This document shows, piece after piece, positions 34,770 through 45,161 of a stretch of DNA of 64,000 nucleotides. The notes beneath the pieces were generated by a model. It was given only the letters and a program-made list of their open reading frames with translations. It was not told the origin of the DNA and made no database searches. Every line of letters begins with the position of its first letter. Position 1 is the first letter of the stretch. The position numbers were made by a program, and so were the translations under genes. The stretch is from Gigantopelta aegis (lineage: Eukaryota > Mollusca > Gastropoda > Neomphalida > Peltospiridae). Location: positions 32,470,008 through 32,534,007 of the forward strand of contig NC_054701.1 of NCBI RefSeq assembly GCF_016097555.1, in the 5' to 3' direction.

Positions 34770-37083
34770 AGTAAAGATAATCTTTAGCTAAACGTATATA
34801 CAAGACTTATGAGCGTAGAGTTAAAAGAAATTACTTGAGATTTGAAGGCAATAGGATTGGTTTCCTAAGAAAATGTAATCCTCGGCAGTTCTTTAGTTTA
34901 TTTAAAAAGCGCAAACGTGAACCGAAAACAGATTTATCTCTGGATGATTTTTTAAAACATTTTAAAGATTTAGCCAGTAACACAGACGACCCTCCAGATG
35001 CTGCAGAAGAACACGACGAGGGCACTTACGCAGAGCTCGACTGCCCAATCACTGAAGAAGAGGTTCACACAGTAATACGACATTTAAAATCACGAAAATC
35101 ACCAGGAAAAGACCATTTACTTAATGAATATTTTATTACGTTCCAAGATGTATTTGTTCCTTTTTTAACTCGAATTTTTAATATTATATTTGATAGTGGG
35201 ATATTTCCTTCAAGTTGGTCGGAAGGTATTGTAATTCCTCTATATAAGAAAGGTAACGTAAATGATACAAATAATTACAGAGGTATTACACTTGTCAGCT
35301 CTCTGGAAAACGTTTTCACTGCAATTTTAAATAATAGATTGTTAAAGTGGTCAGACGAAAACGATGTTATTACAGATGCCCAGTTTGGTTTTAAACCAGG
35401 CTACGGCACAACTGATGCGATTTTTGCACTCCATGCTGTTATTATGAAAATGTTGGCGAGTAAAAAGAAATTATATTGCTGTTTTGTAGACTATAGAAAA
35501 GCGTTTGATAGTGTAAATCGATGTAAATTATTATTTAAGTTAGCACGTTCCGGTATTACCGGCAAACTCTATAATATTATAAAATCGATGTATGACGGTT
35601 TGAAGACATGTGTTAAGTATCAGTCTCAGTTTTCAGACTATTTTAATTGTAATACTGGACTAATGCAAGGTGAAGCGTTATCACCATTTTTGTTTTCTAT
35701 GTATATTAATGATTTTGAAAATGAGCTAATTAGTGGCTTATGTGAGCCAATGTATTTACACGATATTTCGTTGTTTCTTGTAATGTATGCTGATGACACT
35801 GTTCTTTTATCAGAGACAGTAGAAGGTCTTCAGAAGATGCTTGATGTGCTCTATGCATATAGTACAAAATGGAACATCAGTGTTAATATAGATAAAACAA
35901 AAATTGTTGTATTCAGAAATAGAGATAAAATAACTGTTAAAGAATCATGGATATATAACGATGACCTAATTGAAATTGTTGATTGTTTTAATTACCTTGG
36001 ATTGACATTGAATTTTAATGGAAAGTTTACTATATCACAAAGGGTAATTGCTTCACAGGGCAGAAAATGTATGAATCACATTTCAAGAATATGTAATAAT
36101 CTATGCCTTAATAAGGACACGAAGTTGCACGTTTTCGATACCTATGTTTCTAGTGTTTTAAATTATGGATGCGAAATATGGGGTTTTCATCCTGCTCATG
36201 ATATTGAACATGTACATATGGATTTTTGTAAACGAATTTTGAATGTTAAGAAATGCACCACATATGTAGTTGTTTTGACAGAACTTGGAAGAGTTCCTTT
36301 AAGTATTATGCGAAAAATTAGAATAGTTAAATATTGGTTGAAATTACTACAAACCAGAAATTGTATCTTAAAATCGTTATATGAAGATATGTTAGAACAC
36401 ATGAATCCCTCTAATTGGCTATACCAGGTAAGATATTTACTACTATTAATAGGTTTCGGAGATGTTTGGTGTAGTCAGCATGTAGATAGTGCTAACTCAT
36501 TTTTAAAATGTTTAGAAATACGTCTAACGGACCAGTTTATACAAGAGAAAGATGCTACAATAGACAAATCTCCAAAATGTACATTATATAAACTGCTGAT
36601 AGACACTTTTTGTTTGCAATATTATCTTAGAATATCAATCCTTGAATGTTATGCCACGCTTATTACAAAATTTTGTGTATCTTCCCATCAATTGCTCATT
36701 GAACAAGGAAGATATTATGGTATAGAAAGATCTGAAAGAAAATGTAAATTGTGCAATAAGGACGATATAGAAGACGAATATCATTTTATTCTGATATGTC
36801 CATTGTATACAGGTTTACGAATTACTTACATAAAAAAATATTATTGGTTCAAACCATCTATGTTTAAAATTGTACAATTATTATCAGTTCAAAACAGAAA
36901 AGAACTATGTAATCTCGGTAAATTTCTCAAACATGCAACCTTATTACGTTCTAAGCATATATAACTGTCCATCCTCCAATTACACAATCACCCATTGTAT
37001 ATATTATCTGTTTGTATCATTGTTTATTGAATGTATATGTATATGCCTATGAGCCGTAAGGCTTAAAGCTAATAAACTATACT
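34770..37083 (+). mobile_element. LINE (non-LTR retrotransposon), 5'-truncated
   Basis: One ORF for reverse transcriptase plus C-terminal region, then a ~120-bp 3' tail ending gccgtaaggcttaaagc and aataaactatacta. The endonuclease domain is missing upstream, so the copy is 5'-truncated. It sits inside the array-ended element at 34378-37942. Confidence 0.85.
34781..36964 (+). CDS. LINE reverse transcriptase ORF, uninterrupted
   Basis: Copies LINE RNA into DNA at the target. The frame is open from 34781 to the stop at 36962-36964 (709 residues from the first alternative start at 34835). RT fingers/palm: SRKSPGKD, IPLYKKGNVNDTNNYRGIT, AQFGFKPGYGTTDAIFAL. Motif A FVDYRKAFDS (near 35485), motif B GLMQGEALSPFLFSMYINDF, motif C VMYADDTVLL (near 35785). 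C-terminus: SSHQLLIEQGRYYG and a CKLC...H...C knuckle, as in many LINE ORF2 proteins. No stop or frameshift, so it is a fairly young insertion. No endonuclease; the clade is not assigned. Confidence 0.9.
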   Translation, partial: SLAKRIYKTYERRVKRNYLRFEGNRIGFLRKCNPRQFFSLFKKRKREPKTDLSLDDFLKHFKDLASNTDDPPDAAEEHDEGTYAELDCPITEEEVHTVIRHLKSRKSPGKDHLLNEYFITFQDVFVPFLTRIFNIIFDSGIFPSSWSEGIVIPLYKKGNVNDTNNYRGITLVSSLENVFTAILNNRLLKWSDENDVITDAQFGFKPGYGTTDAIFALHAVIMKMLASKKKLYCCFVDYRKAFDSVNRCKLLFKLARSGITGKLYNIIKSMYDGLKTCVKYQSQFSDYFNCNTGLMQGEALSPFLFSMYINDFENELISGLCEPMYLHDISLFLVMYADDTVLLSETVEGLQKMLDVLYAYSTKWNISVNIDKTKIVVFRNRDKITVKESWIYNDDLIEIVDCFNYLGLTLNFNGKFTISQRVIASQGRKCMNHISRICNNLCLNKDTKLHVFDTYVSSVLNYGCEIWGFHPAHDIEHVHMDFCKRILNVKKCTTYVVVLTELGRVPLSIMRKIRIVKYWLKLLQTRNCILKSLYEDMLEHMNPSNWLYQVRYLLLLIGFGDVWCSQHVDSANSFLKCLEIRLTDQFIQEKDATIDKSPKCTLYKLLIDTFCLQYYLRISILECYATLITKFCVSSHQLLIEQGRYYGIERSERKCKLCNKDDIEDEYHFILICPLYTGLRITYIKKYYWFKPSMFKIVQLLSVQNRKELCNLGKFLKHATLLRSKHI

Positions 37084-37279
37084 AGCCCTTCCCTTTCAAC
37101 TTGTTTGGTTTCTGTTTGCTTTACCAATTAAGTGTACAGGTGTACTCTATTGTGATATCGTGAAGTAATTAGCAATGCAGGCTCATTACTGCTTAAGCTT
37201 GTTTCACTAAGTTGGATCCAGTAGCGTCTAAAACAACACACCTTTTTTCAAAGCGGCACCGCTAACTACCTGTATGGAC

Positions 37280-37590
37280 GGAATGAATGAATGAATGAAT
37301 GAATGAATGAATGTTTAACGACACCCCAGCACGAAAAATACATCGGCTATTGGGTGTCAAACCCAGGCAATGCAAACAAATAAGGTGATGATCAACATCA
37401 ATATAAAAATTCAAGATTTAAATAAAAACACTGTAAAGAATTGTGCAAAAATACAAATATCACAGATAGATACTGACTTTTACTTAAAATTTTAATGTGT
37501 GCTGTATTGGCCATTCTCAAAGAGAATGTTAAACTCCTGCACCACGGTGAGGTTACAGCACGCTCAGGGATGTATGGACGGAGGGGTAAT
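37280..37590 (-). repeat. Type-C tail SINE-like element
   Basis: (gaat)n then gtttaacgacaccccagcac; inverted partner of 38765-39050. Inside the array-ended element. Confidence 0.7.
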
Positions 37591-38084
37591 AAAGTCTTCC
37601 GACGCGGAGGCTTGCATTACCTATTTACCACATTGTGTACGAGCGAGTGGACGAATCGTCCGTGGACGAATCATCCGCATGATAATGAATACAAACAGTT
37701 AATAAAAACTGGATAGTAATGTTGAATTCTAACTCTATTTTACTTTTTTGGTTATAGTATACCACAAAATAATGTTAAGAAACGATTACAATGTCAAAGA
37801 AATAACTATTAAATTGTTTGAAAAAAATGCAGTCGAGTGGACGAACTGTCCGAGGTGAGTGGACGAATCGTCCGTGGACGAATCGTCCGGTGGACGAATT
37901 GTCTGTGGACGAATTGTCCAGTGGACGAACCGTCTGGAAAGCCACTAAACTACAATAAATGTGTTCACTAAAACTACGTCTACACAGTATCGGTGACGGA
38001 TCCGGAAATTTTGCAATGTTTTAATTTTGAAAAATTTCAATTTGGTCAATTTAAAATTATTTATTGAAAAAAAAGGTGATTAAA

Positions 38085-38246
38085 CAGGGCCGTAGCTAGG
38101 ATTTTTTGTTTCGGGGGCTGGAGGCAACTGAGTAGTTAATAGTCTAAAACACCTTAAACGGTTAAGAAGAGAATTTTCTTTAAGTTTCTATAATGCTTCC
38201 CCCCCCCCTTGCCCCCACCCCCTCCACACCGCCAGCTACGATCCTG
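38085..38246. mobile_element. MITE with CAGGGCCGTAGCT ends
   Basis: cagggccgtagctagg on the left is inverted as gccagctacgatcctg on the right, with a C-rich interior. CAGGG ends are usual in hAT-like non-autonomous elements. Confidence 0.6.
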
Positions 38247-38569
38247 ATAAATCGAATCTGGACCCCCATATCTCCCTCCTGAATCATGTTAACACACTTT
38301 ATCCTCGTTTAATAATGAAAAAAACCCGTACCAGAACTATAATAACATGAAATGAGTTCAAATAACTGATGTGCATGCTCACCAACTTACTAACAATAAT
38401 GTTTACCTTGTTCACTTAGTAACAAAGAATAAAAAGACCTTTTATAGCAAGAATTAGTGTTATTTTAGGAGGTAAACTATTGTGTTTATAAAGTAATTTT
38501 TTTACGATGCGGTGGGTTACCTATCCCTGCCTACGGACCTGTGGTGGCAGTAAAACATAATTGGTTCAT

Positions 38570-38628
38570 ATGTAGTAAATTACATAGTATGGGGTGGTAG
38601 TGTTCCCTGTGGGAAGGACCTAAGTAAT
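38570..38628 (-). mobile_element. End fragment of CTATAGTC-family MITE
   Basis: taaattacatagtatgg and gttccctgtgggaaggac match the corresponding end of 10862-11071. Confidence 0.55.
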
Positions 38629-38764
38629 AGTTCAAATCTCGATTTGATTAAATGGTTTTTTCTGCAGAAGTTTCATTAGTAATAGATCTTCCTCATTTAA
38701 CAATAACATGTTTCAATTTGCATATGGCAGCGTAATTAGTTAATGACGTCACATGGAAGACCCC

Positions 38765-39050
38765 TGCGCATGCTGTAACCTCATCGTGGTGCAGGGGTGT
38801 AACCTTCTCTTTGAGAATGGTTAATACAGCACAAAATTGAAGTTTTGAGTAAAAGTCAGTATCTATCTGTGATATTTGTGATATTTGTGTTTTTGCACAG
38901 TTCTTTACACTGTGTTTTTGTTTAAATCTTGAATTTTTATATTGATGTTGATCATTACTTTATTTGTTTGCATTACCATAGTTTGACACCCAATGGCCGA
39001 TGTATTTTTCGTGCTGGGGTGTCGTTAAACATTCATTCATTCATTCATTC
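38765..39050 (+). repeat. Type-C tail SINE-like element with (ATTC)n end
   Basis: tttgacacccaatggccgat and gctggggtgtcgttaaac then attcattcattc. The tail resembles types A and B. Confidence 0.72.
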
Positions 39051-39577
39051 ACATGGAAGAAACTGTGTGGTAAGTACGTCTCAATGGAAATGTGCTAGCC
39101 GCGCGGGTAGAACCGCTACGCGGGTAGCCGTGCAGTGATAACCGCACAAATGGAAAGGCAGCCTTCTAGTGATAAAGACATTTTGAAACCGTGTGATAAA
39201 TTTATTTAGTATTGCACATATGCGGTCTCTTGGCATATATTCTTGCGCAAAATGAACTCGTGCAATAAATAGGAAGCGAAAACAACGTATATATATATAT
39301 ATTGAATACTTACCTCTAACATCGCAACAGAACATCACAGTAGTTAGGTGTCGTCGTTAGATCTAGTGGTATTAAATTCATTCACAGATATTTTACATTT
39401 AAACACATTTAAAATAAATATGATTATAAATGTCAAAAAGCGATTCTCTTCGCACATTTCTTAAGTTAAACCATATCCAGAAGATTGTACGTAGTATCGC
39501 TTTGACATCAATATGCATATTAAAAGGTAGAAGCATTGTTGACGTCACGCCAAAGCATTGTTGACGTCACGTCAAAG

Positions 39578-39727
39578 GTATGTTGTTTAACACCATTAGA
39601 GCATACTGATTTTTTAATCATTGACTATTGGATGTCAAACATTTCATAATTCTCATATTAGCCACTGTATGTTTTAACTAGTAGCAAGGGATCTTTTGTA
39701 AACGCCATCCCATAGACAGGATAGCAC
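39578..39727 (-). repeat. SINE fragment
   Basis: tgttgtttaacaccattaga to catagacaggatagca; the head is missing where the decayed LINE starts. Confidence 0.75.
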
Positions 39728-39797
39728 TTTTCAATGATATATTGTCAATAGGCTATTTTCCAGCACAGTTCAATAATTGTTTCATTGCATTGAAAAT

Positions 39798-40964
39798 TGT
39801 GACGGAACATGCTCTTAATTTTGTTTTCGCCTGTGGCGATATTAATTGTGTTAGAGGGCCGTGTGCAGTTTCATTGCACTTAGCACAGGTGGGCAACTTG
39901 TTACGTGATACCTTTGCGCGACGGTCAATGAGCTGTACGTCTAATACACACCCAGCCAGCTACGGAGGCCATGTGGCGAGTAGTTACGTAATACCTCCGC
40001 TAGTGCGGTTTTTACAACCGTGATTTGGCGACGATCGGCGTCATTCAGTCTGGGCGATCTAAGAAAAATATGCCGGCGTGGTTGTGGTGGAAACTCACAT
40101 GATAAGATTCGGTGCCGCGATGTACCCCCAGGCGATATTCGATTTATAATAAATAGCTAGTGTTTTAGAGTTATCAGGAGATGCAAAAAGGACGGCTACC
40201 AGCGAACGTTAGTCCGTTTGGACTTTGGTAAATATATTATTTCTGCTCTGTTGTATAACCTTGATGTGATTGATGTGACTTTTAATATTTTAATACTGTA
40301 TTATACCAATATTATTTAGACAGTGTCTTCGGTCATCTGACGAAGTAAATCGTAGTCTTACTGTTCTATATTTATACGAGTATTTCGTAATATAAAGCTT
40401 AGCCAGTCATCCTAGAAGACCTAGGTAAACTGTAGGTCAAATTCTGTGTAACAAGGTTACTGAATGAGTAGTTAAGGGTTAATTAAAAATTAACCAGTTA
40501 GGAATAGAGTGGTAATTCCTTTATTAATTAAGTTCCCCTGGAAGCGTTTCTCCATTATCGCACGTGTGTGTGTTAGCGTTTCTCAATTATCACACATGTG
40601 GGTGTTGTGACACGGTAAAGTGATTAGCATATTGTGTAAACTAGACACCTAGAGATTAACTAATTAAGTGATCAGTTCTGGGTTGTTATTATTGTTGTTA
40701 TTAATTAACTACTGCGGCAGTACATTTGTCAGCGTAGATTAATACAGATTCCAAAGTGTATTGTGTTTTTGTTGTGTTTTCTAGTGAACTAAACGTGCTA
40801 TAATAATATATGCTTATATAAGATCTTATCTCTGATCATACCTAGACGAGCCAAAGCGGGTATATACTGCCTGTTACAGAGAGATCTAATAGATATACAG
40901 TTAGGAGAGATATTTGGACAATCGTGTTTTATTCAGTTACGGGTATTATAGAATCCCCGTGACA
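39798..40964. mobile_element. Solo LTR (1,167 bp) of an LTR retrotransposon
   Basis: It begins TGTGACGG and ends CCCCGTGACA, the TG...CA form of LTRs, and is flanked by an exact 5-bp duplication AAAAT (39793-39797 and 40965-40969). It interrupts a LINE reading that continues across it. No internal region, so it is a fossil left by recombination between two LTRs. Large size suggests a Ty3/Gypsy-type element, by inference. Age cannot be set from one LTR, but it is younger than the host LINE. Confidence 0.82.
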
Positions 40965-42566
40965 AAAATAAATGTGACAAAACAGACCCAAGCAACTACC
41001 GTGGCATTGCTCTCAGTAGTTGTATTGGTAAACCTTTTTGCAAAATAATACATAATAAACGAAATGAAAAATACTTACACAAAAATTACCAAGTTGATAT
41101 CTGTCGAGCTGAATTCAGACAGGGATTCAGAACAACAGATCATATATTTACATTAAAAACCATTATTGATAAATACAAGTGTTAAAAGACAAAAGTATGT
41201 AAAACGAGCATTTGATCAGAAGTAAATTGTTTCATAACATTGCTCTTATGGCGATTACAGGCAATGTTCTAAAAAAAATTAAAATCTCTGTATGCCATTT
41301 CAGTCAAATATTGGTGTTCAACAGGGTTGTATTTTATCCACAACATTATTCAACATGTTCATTAATGATTTTCAAGAATATATATATGCAGAATTGGTGA
41401 TGAGGTATCATTAGACACAAGGTACCTAAGCCATCTGCTTTTTGCAGATGACCTACCGCTACTATCGGAAACACCGATATGGCATCTTTCTGGCAATACA
41501 GTACTAGTAGTATCAAAATATACATATCTAGGAGCGGACTTTACTCAAAATGGTAATTTTAAAGAATGCTCCAAATCTCTTTGGAAAAAAGGACTGGGCT
41601 GTTTCTACAAACTACAGAAAGACCTCCTGGACAGCAATATACCAGTGGATATTTCATGTCTATTATTGAATTCTCTTATGAAACCTGTCCTTTTATATGC
41701 TAGTGAAGTCTGGGATGCCCAGTTCATGTCATTAAAATGTTTCGAAACGTTCTTGTCAGACAGGGTACTCTTAAAATTCCGCAAGTCAACACTACAGTTA
41801 AGCAATCGGGTCCATAATTGGGCTTCCAGAGCTGAGCTTGATCTATACCCACTTTTATTATCTGTATTAAAAAGAATGGTAATGTTTTACTCTCACATGC
41901 AAACTTCTAACAATGTAATATTACAATATGGTTTTTTCTGAATACACTGGTCGGCTACGTAAACGTTGTTTCTATATTGATAATTTAAACCAAGAAAGAA
42001 GTATTGTAAATTATCCAGCTCGTCTTATAGGTTCGACTAAAGCTAAACATTTAGACCTTTTTAAGGGAAATCGTGTTGCTCCAGCCAAAAGAGATGTAAC
42101 AGGATGCGCACGTATAAGTTATATAAACAGAATACTAGTATACAGCTAGAACCATACTTATTACATTGCATACATCCAGAACATCGCAAACAATTTACTA
42201 AACTACGTCTCAGCAACCACAAGCTGAAAGTTGAAACTGGACAATACACAAAACCTTTACCCCAGTAGAAGAATGATTATGTAATCAGTGCAATCTGATG
42301 AATATAATACTCCACTCTCTAAATTATATGAATATTCAACTTTACATAATAACATATTTAAAGTGATGTATATGCATGAAACATTTATATTTATTATGCA
42401 AAACCAGGATCCTGCTTGTGCAGGTGATGTGTAAACTTGTTTATGATTATACATGTATTAACCAATAATTAGTTTAGTATCCTATCTGTCTGTGCCATGT
42501 TTGTACAAATATTACATGTTTTGCATCAAGTTCTAATTGTGGAATGTTTATATGCAATAACGTTTA

Positions 42567-42630
42567 TCTTATCTTATCTTATCTTATCTTATGTCATCTT
42601 ATGTTATTTGATCTGATCTGATCTTATCTT
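42567..42630. repeat. TTATC pentanucleotide repeat (LINE tail)
   Basis: Tandem ttatc units, degrading to ttatgtcatc and gatct variants at the right end. Confidence 0.85.
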
Positions 42631-42631
42631 A

Positions 42632-42748
42632 CGAGTTGCGGTGGACTCGCTGGAACGAAAAATAGCCTAATAGGCGTACCGACGGGGATTTATTCAAGAC
42701 CGACCGCGCATCAGGCAAGCGCTTTAACACTGGGCATGTCCCGCCCCC
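42632..42748 (-). repeat. SINE head fragment
   Basis: ctggaacgaaaaatagcc to ggcatgtcccgccccc. Confidence 0.72.
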
Positions 42749-43435
42749 TAAATGGAGAATTTTTGTCCACGTTTCAAAATTTACGTTTACTTTTGACTTT
42801 ATTTTTTATTATTATTAAATTAAATTAATTTAGTTTAGTTGTATTAATTATTTATTTAATTATTTATTTATTTATTCAGTCCTTTTTATATTTGGCCTTA
42901 TGGTGCATTCCGAGCATGACCATCTTTTCGCACCTTACTAAAAACATTCCAAATTTCGTTTACTTCAAATTCATTAATCGATGGCCATGTTAGAATTGTG
43001 GGCCCAGGATGGCCGTGCGTGAACCGTAAGTGGATATATACACGGGATCAATGAGTGACTGACCGACTAATATTGCTATTTGTTGATCGAATATCAACTG
43101 ACATGTGACTTTTACATAATACATGCTTGTGCTTGCACAATGGAAGCATCTACCGTGAACCACAATACTCGTATTTACCTTGTAACCATGTTGATGTTAT
43201 TATGGTGGTGGAGGGTTTGAAAGCTGTTGGTTCTGTTTATTTGCTTGTTGTTGCTCTTGTGAGATATCTTAATAAATAATAGCAAGAACATAATTTATAT
43301 AAGACAGAATGTAGTAACAACTGTGTTTTGCGTGAATAGATACATTTTCAAAACACAAACGCACATAGCAGTAGCGGATATTCTTTCTTTTTTTCGTGTG
43401 GGGTTTTTTTTAAGGCTATAATACAATATAGTTTG

Positions 43436-43565
43436 GAGGGCAGTCCTTTGGGCTATTTCTCGTTCCAGCCAGTATTGAAACAAATGTCGTGGTATGTACT
43501 GACATGTCTGTGGGATGGTGCATATAATAGATCCGTTGCTGCTAATTGGAAACATAGCACATGGG
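43436..43565 (+). repeat. SINE core fragment
   Basis: gggctatttctcgttccagc and gatggtgcatataatagatc, no tail. Confidence 0.75.
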
Positions 43566-43639
43566 ACCGTCTGTCCCAAATAGTATTTTCCGGATGGGTT
43601 TTTTTCACAATGCCTTGAAATATTGAACTGATTTTTTCT

Positions 43640-43652
43640 TCTTCTTTTTTTT

Positions 43653-43693
<41 letters not shown>
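43640..43693. repeat. Poly-T run
   Basis: Nearly uninterrupted T tract of about 50 bases. Confidence 0.95.
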
Positions 43694-43696
<3 letters not shown>

Positions 43697-43848
43697 TATA
43701 GCTTTATCAATTTCGTGTACTGTTACACATCAAACTTGACTCTCATGGCGATTTACTCATGTTTCACAGAGATATTAAATTGTTTTTTCGTTGCAACAAA
43801 TTGTTTTTTGCTATTGCATTTATTAGAAATTTAAGAAGTTAAAGATCG

Positions 43849-44065
43849 TTTTGTTTGCATTGATTTATTAATAATTGGCAACTGGATGTCAAATATTTGA
43901 TCAATCGGACATATTTCGATAGTCTTCAAAGTAAACTCGCTACATTGTTCATTAGCAGCAATGTATATTTCCCACAGACAGCAGAGCACATTCAACAGCC
44001 TTTGATATACCAGCCGTGAGGTACTGGTTGGAACAGAAAAAAATAATGGGTCATCCAGGGATTCT
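43849..44065 (-). repeat. Diverged SINE, type-A
   Basis: gcattgatttattaataatt, actggatgtcaaatatttg, then gataccagccgtgaggtact-like core. Confidence 0.65.
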
Positions 44066-44211
44066 ATTACCCAGTCATCTTTTGTTAATACTACTGCATT
44101 ATATTTTTAAATAAGTTACATTCAGTGATGGGACAGTTAAACATTTCGTTTTGTATTGAAAATCTTCTGTTACTTACACTGACAAACTATGCATCAATTA
44201 TATCCGGGGGG

Positions 44212-44525
44212 AGGGGGCGGGATTTAGCTCAGTCGGTTGAGTGCTCGCCTGAGGTGCTTGCATCGCAGGATCGAACCATCTCAGTGAATCCGTTCAACTG
44301 ATTGGGTTTTTCTCGTTCCAACCAGTGCACCACAACTGGTCAAAGACCGTGGTATGTGCTTTCTTGTCTGTGGGGAAGTGCATATAAAGGATCCCTTGCT
44401 GCATTAAAAACATGTAGCGGGTTTCCTCTGTAGACTACGAGTCAGAATTAACAAATGTTTGACATCCAGTAGCCTATGATTAATTAATCAATGTGCTCTA
44501 GTGGCATCGTTAAACAAAACAAACT
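44212..44525 (+). repeat. SINE with second tRNA-like head, type-A
   Basis: gatttagctcagtcggttga head and caggatcgaaccatct B-box; tail gcatcgttaaacaaaacaaa. Confidence 0.88.
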
Positions 44526-44543
44526 ACTTCTTCAATTAAATCT

Positions 44544-44763
44544 GGTGAGACGTAGCCCAGTGGTACAGCGCTCGGTTTCGGATCGATCCACGTCGGTGGG
44601 CCCATTGGGCTATTTCTCGGTATGTGCTATCTTGTCTGTAGAATGGTGCGTATAAAAGATCCCTTGCTACTAATGCAAAAATGCAGCCTGTTTCCTCTGT
44701 TTGACATCCTATATGATTAATAAATCAGTGTGCTCTAGTGGTGTCATTAAACAAAAACCAAAC
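44544..44763 (+). repeat. SINE, type-A, internally shortened
   Basis: gacgtagcccagtggtacag head; tail gtcattaaacaaaaacc. Confidence 0.83.
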
Positions 44764-45112
44764 AATTAAATACAGTGTCTGAATTTGTTTTCTTATTGAA
44801 AGACACGTATTTTCTTTTATTTAAACACATTTACCAATCGCTAAACTTTTTTTTCCGAGTATAATCCACACCCCTACTGGGAATTTAATACAGAGAGTCT
44901 TGTGACTTGAATATCGGCCATCTTGTGACTGCCAGAAATACTCCCATCACAATGGAAGCACGGACCGTGAATCACGATTATCGTCCTGTCATGCCAAGTT
45001 AAATAGCACTACTTCTGATAGACCAGTTTAGTCGTCAGTTAATACTAGCACCTGTGTGGATTCATAGACTACGTTTATCACCGGTTCAAGAAAGATAACA
45101 CGGACAAGAAGC

Positions 45113-45161
45113 ATGTTTAAGCTAATAGCTACCCTGTCGATACTCCCCTTACTTTGGCACG
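45113..45161 (+). CDS. STMC6-like gene exon 1 (signal peptide)
   Basis: ATG at 45113 encodes MFKLIATLSILPLLWH followed by one base and donor gtgagt. The hydrophobic core is completed by VGLASS of exon 2, which supports pairing the two exons. Confidence 0.75.

Larger units (their letters stand above)
34378..37942. mobile_element. 3.57-kb element with inverted GTGGACGAAT arrays and exact 8-bp TSD
   Basis: CACTAAAC flanks both sides exactly (34370-34377 and 37943-37950). Inside the left end, TTCGTCCAC recurs about five times (34391-34506). Inside the right end its complement GTGGACGAA recurs about eight times (37643-37684 and 37830-37929). A 25-bp stretch at 34391-34415 is exactly inverted at 37905-37929. 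Many units are near-palindromes (GGACGAATCGTCC). No transposase is recognised; the interior holds a LINE and a SINE. An 8-bp duplication is compatible with hAT or P-type elements; class unknown. Confidence 0.75.
39727..42630 (+). mobile_element. Decayed LINE, split by a solo LTR
   Basis: Reverse-transcriptase fragments in several frames: LFNDILSIGYFPAQFNN before the LTR, then DKTDPSNYRGIALSSCIGKP, FRQGFRTTDHIFTLKTIID, GVQQGCILSTTLFNMFINDF, HLLFADDLPLLSET, and a C-terminal region ending LRLSNHKLKVETGQY. Many stops and shifts. It ends in a TTATC repeat (42567-42600 onward), a usual LINE 3' microsatellite. Different family from the LINE at 34770. Confidence 0.85.
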
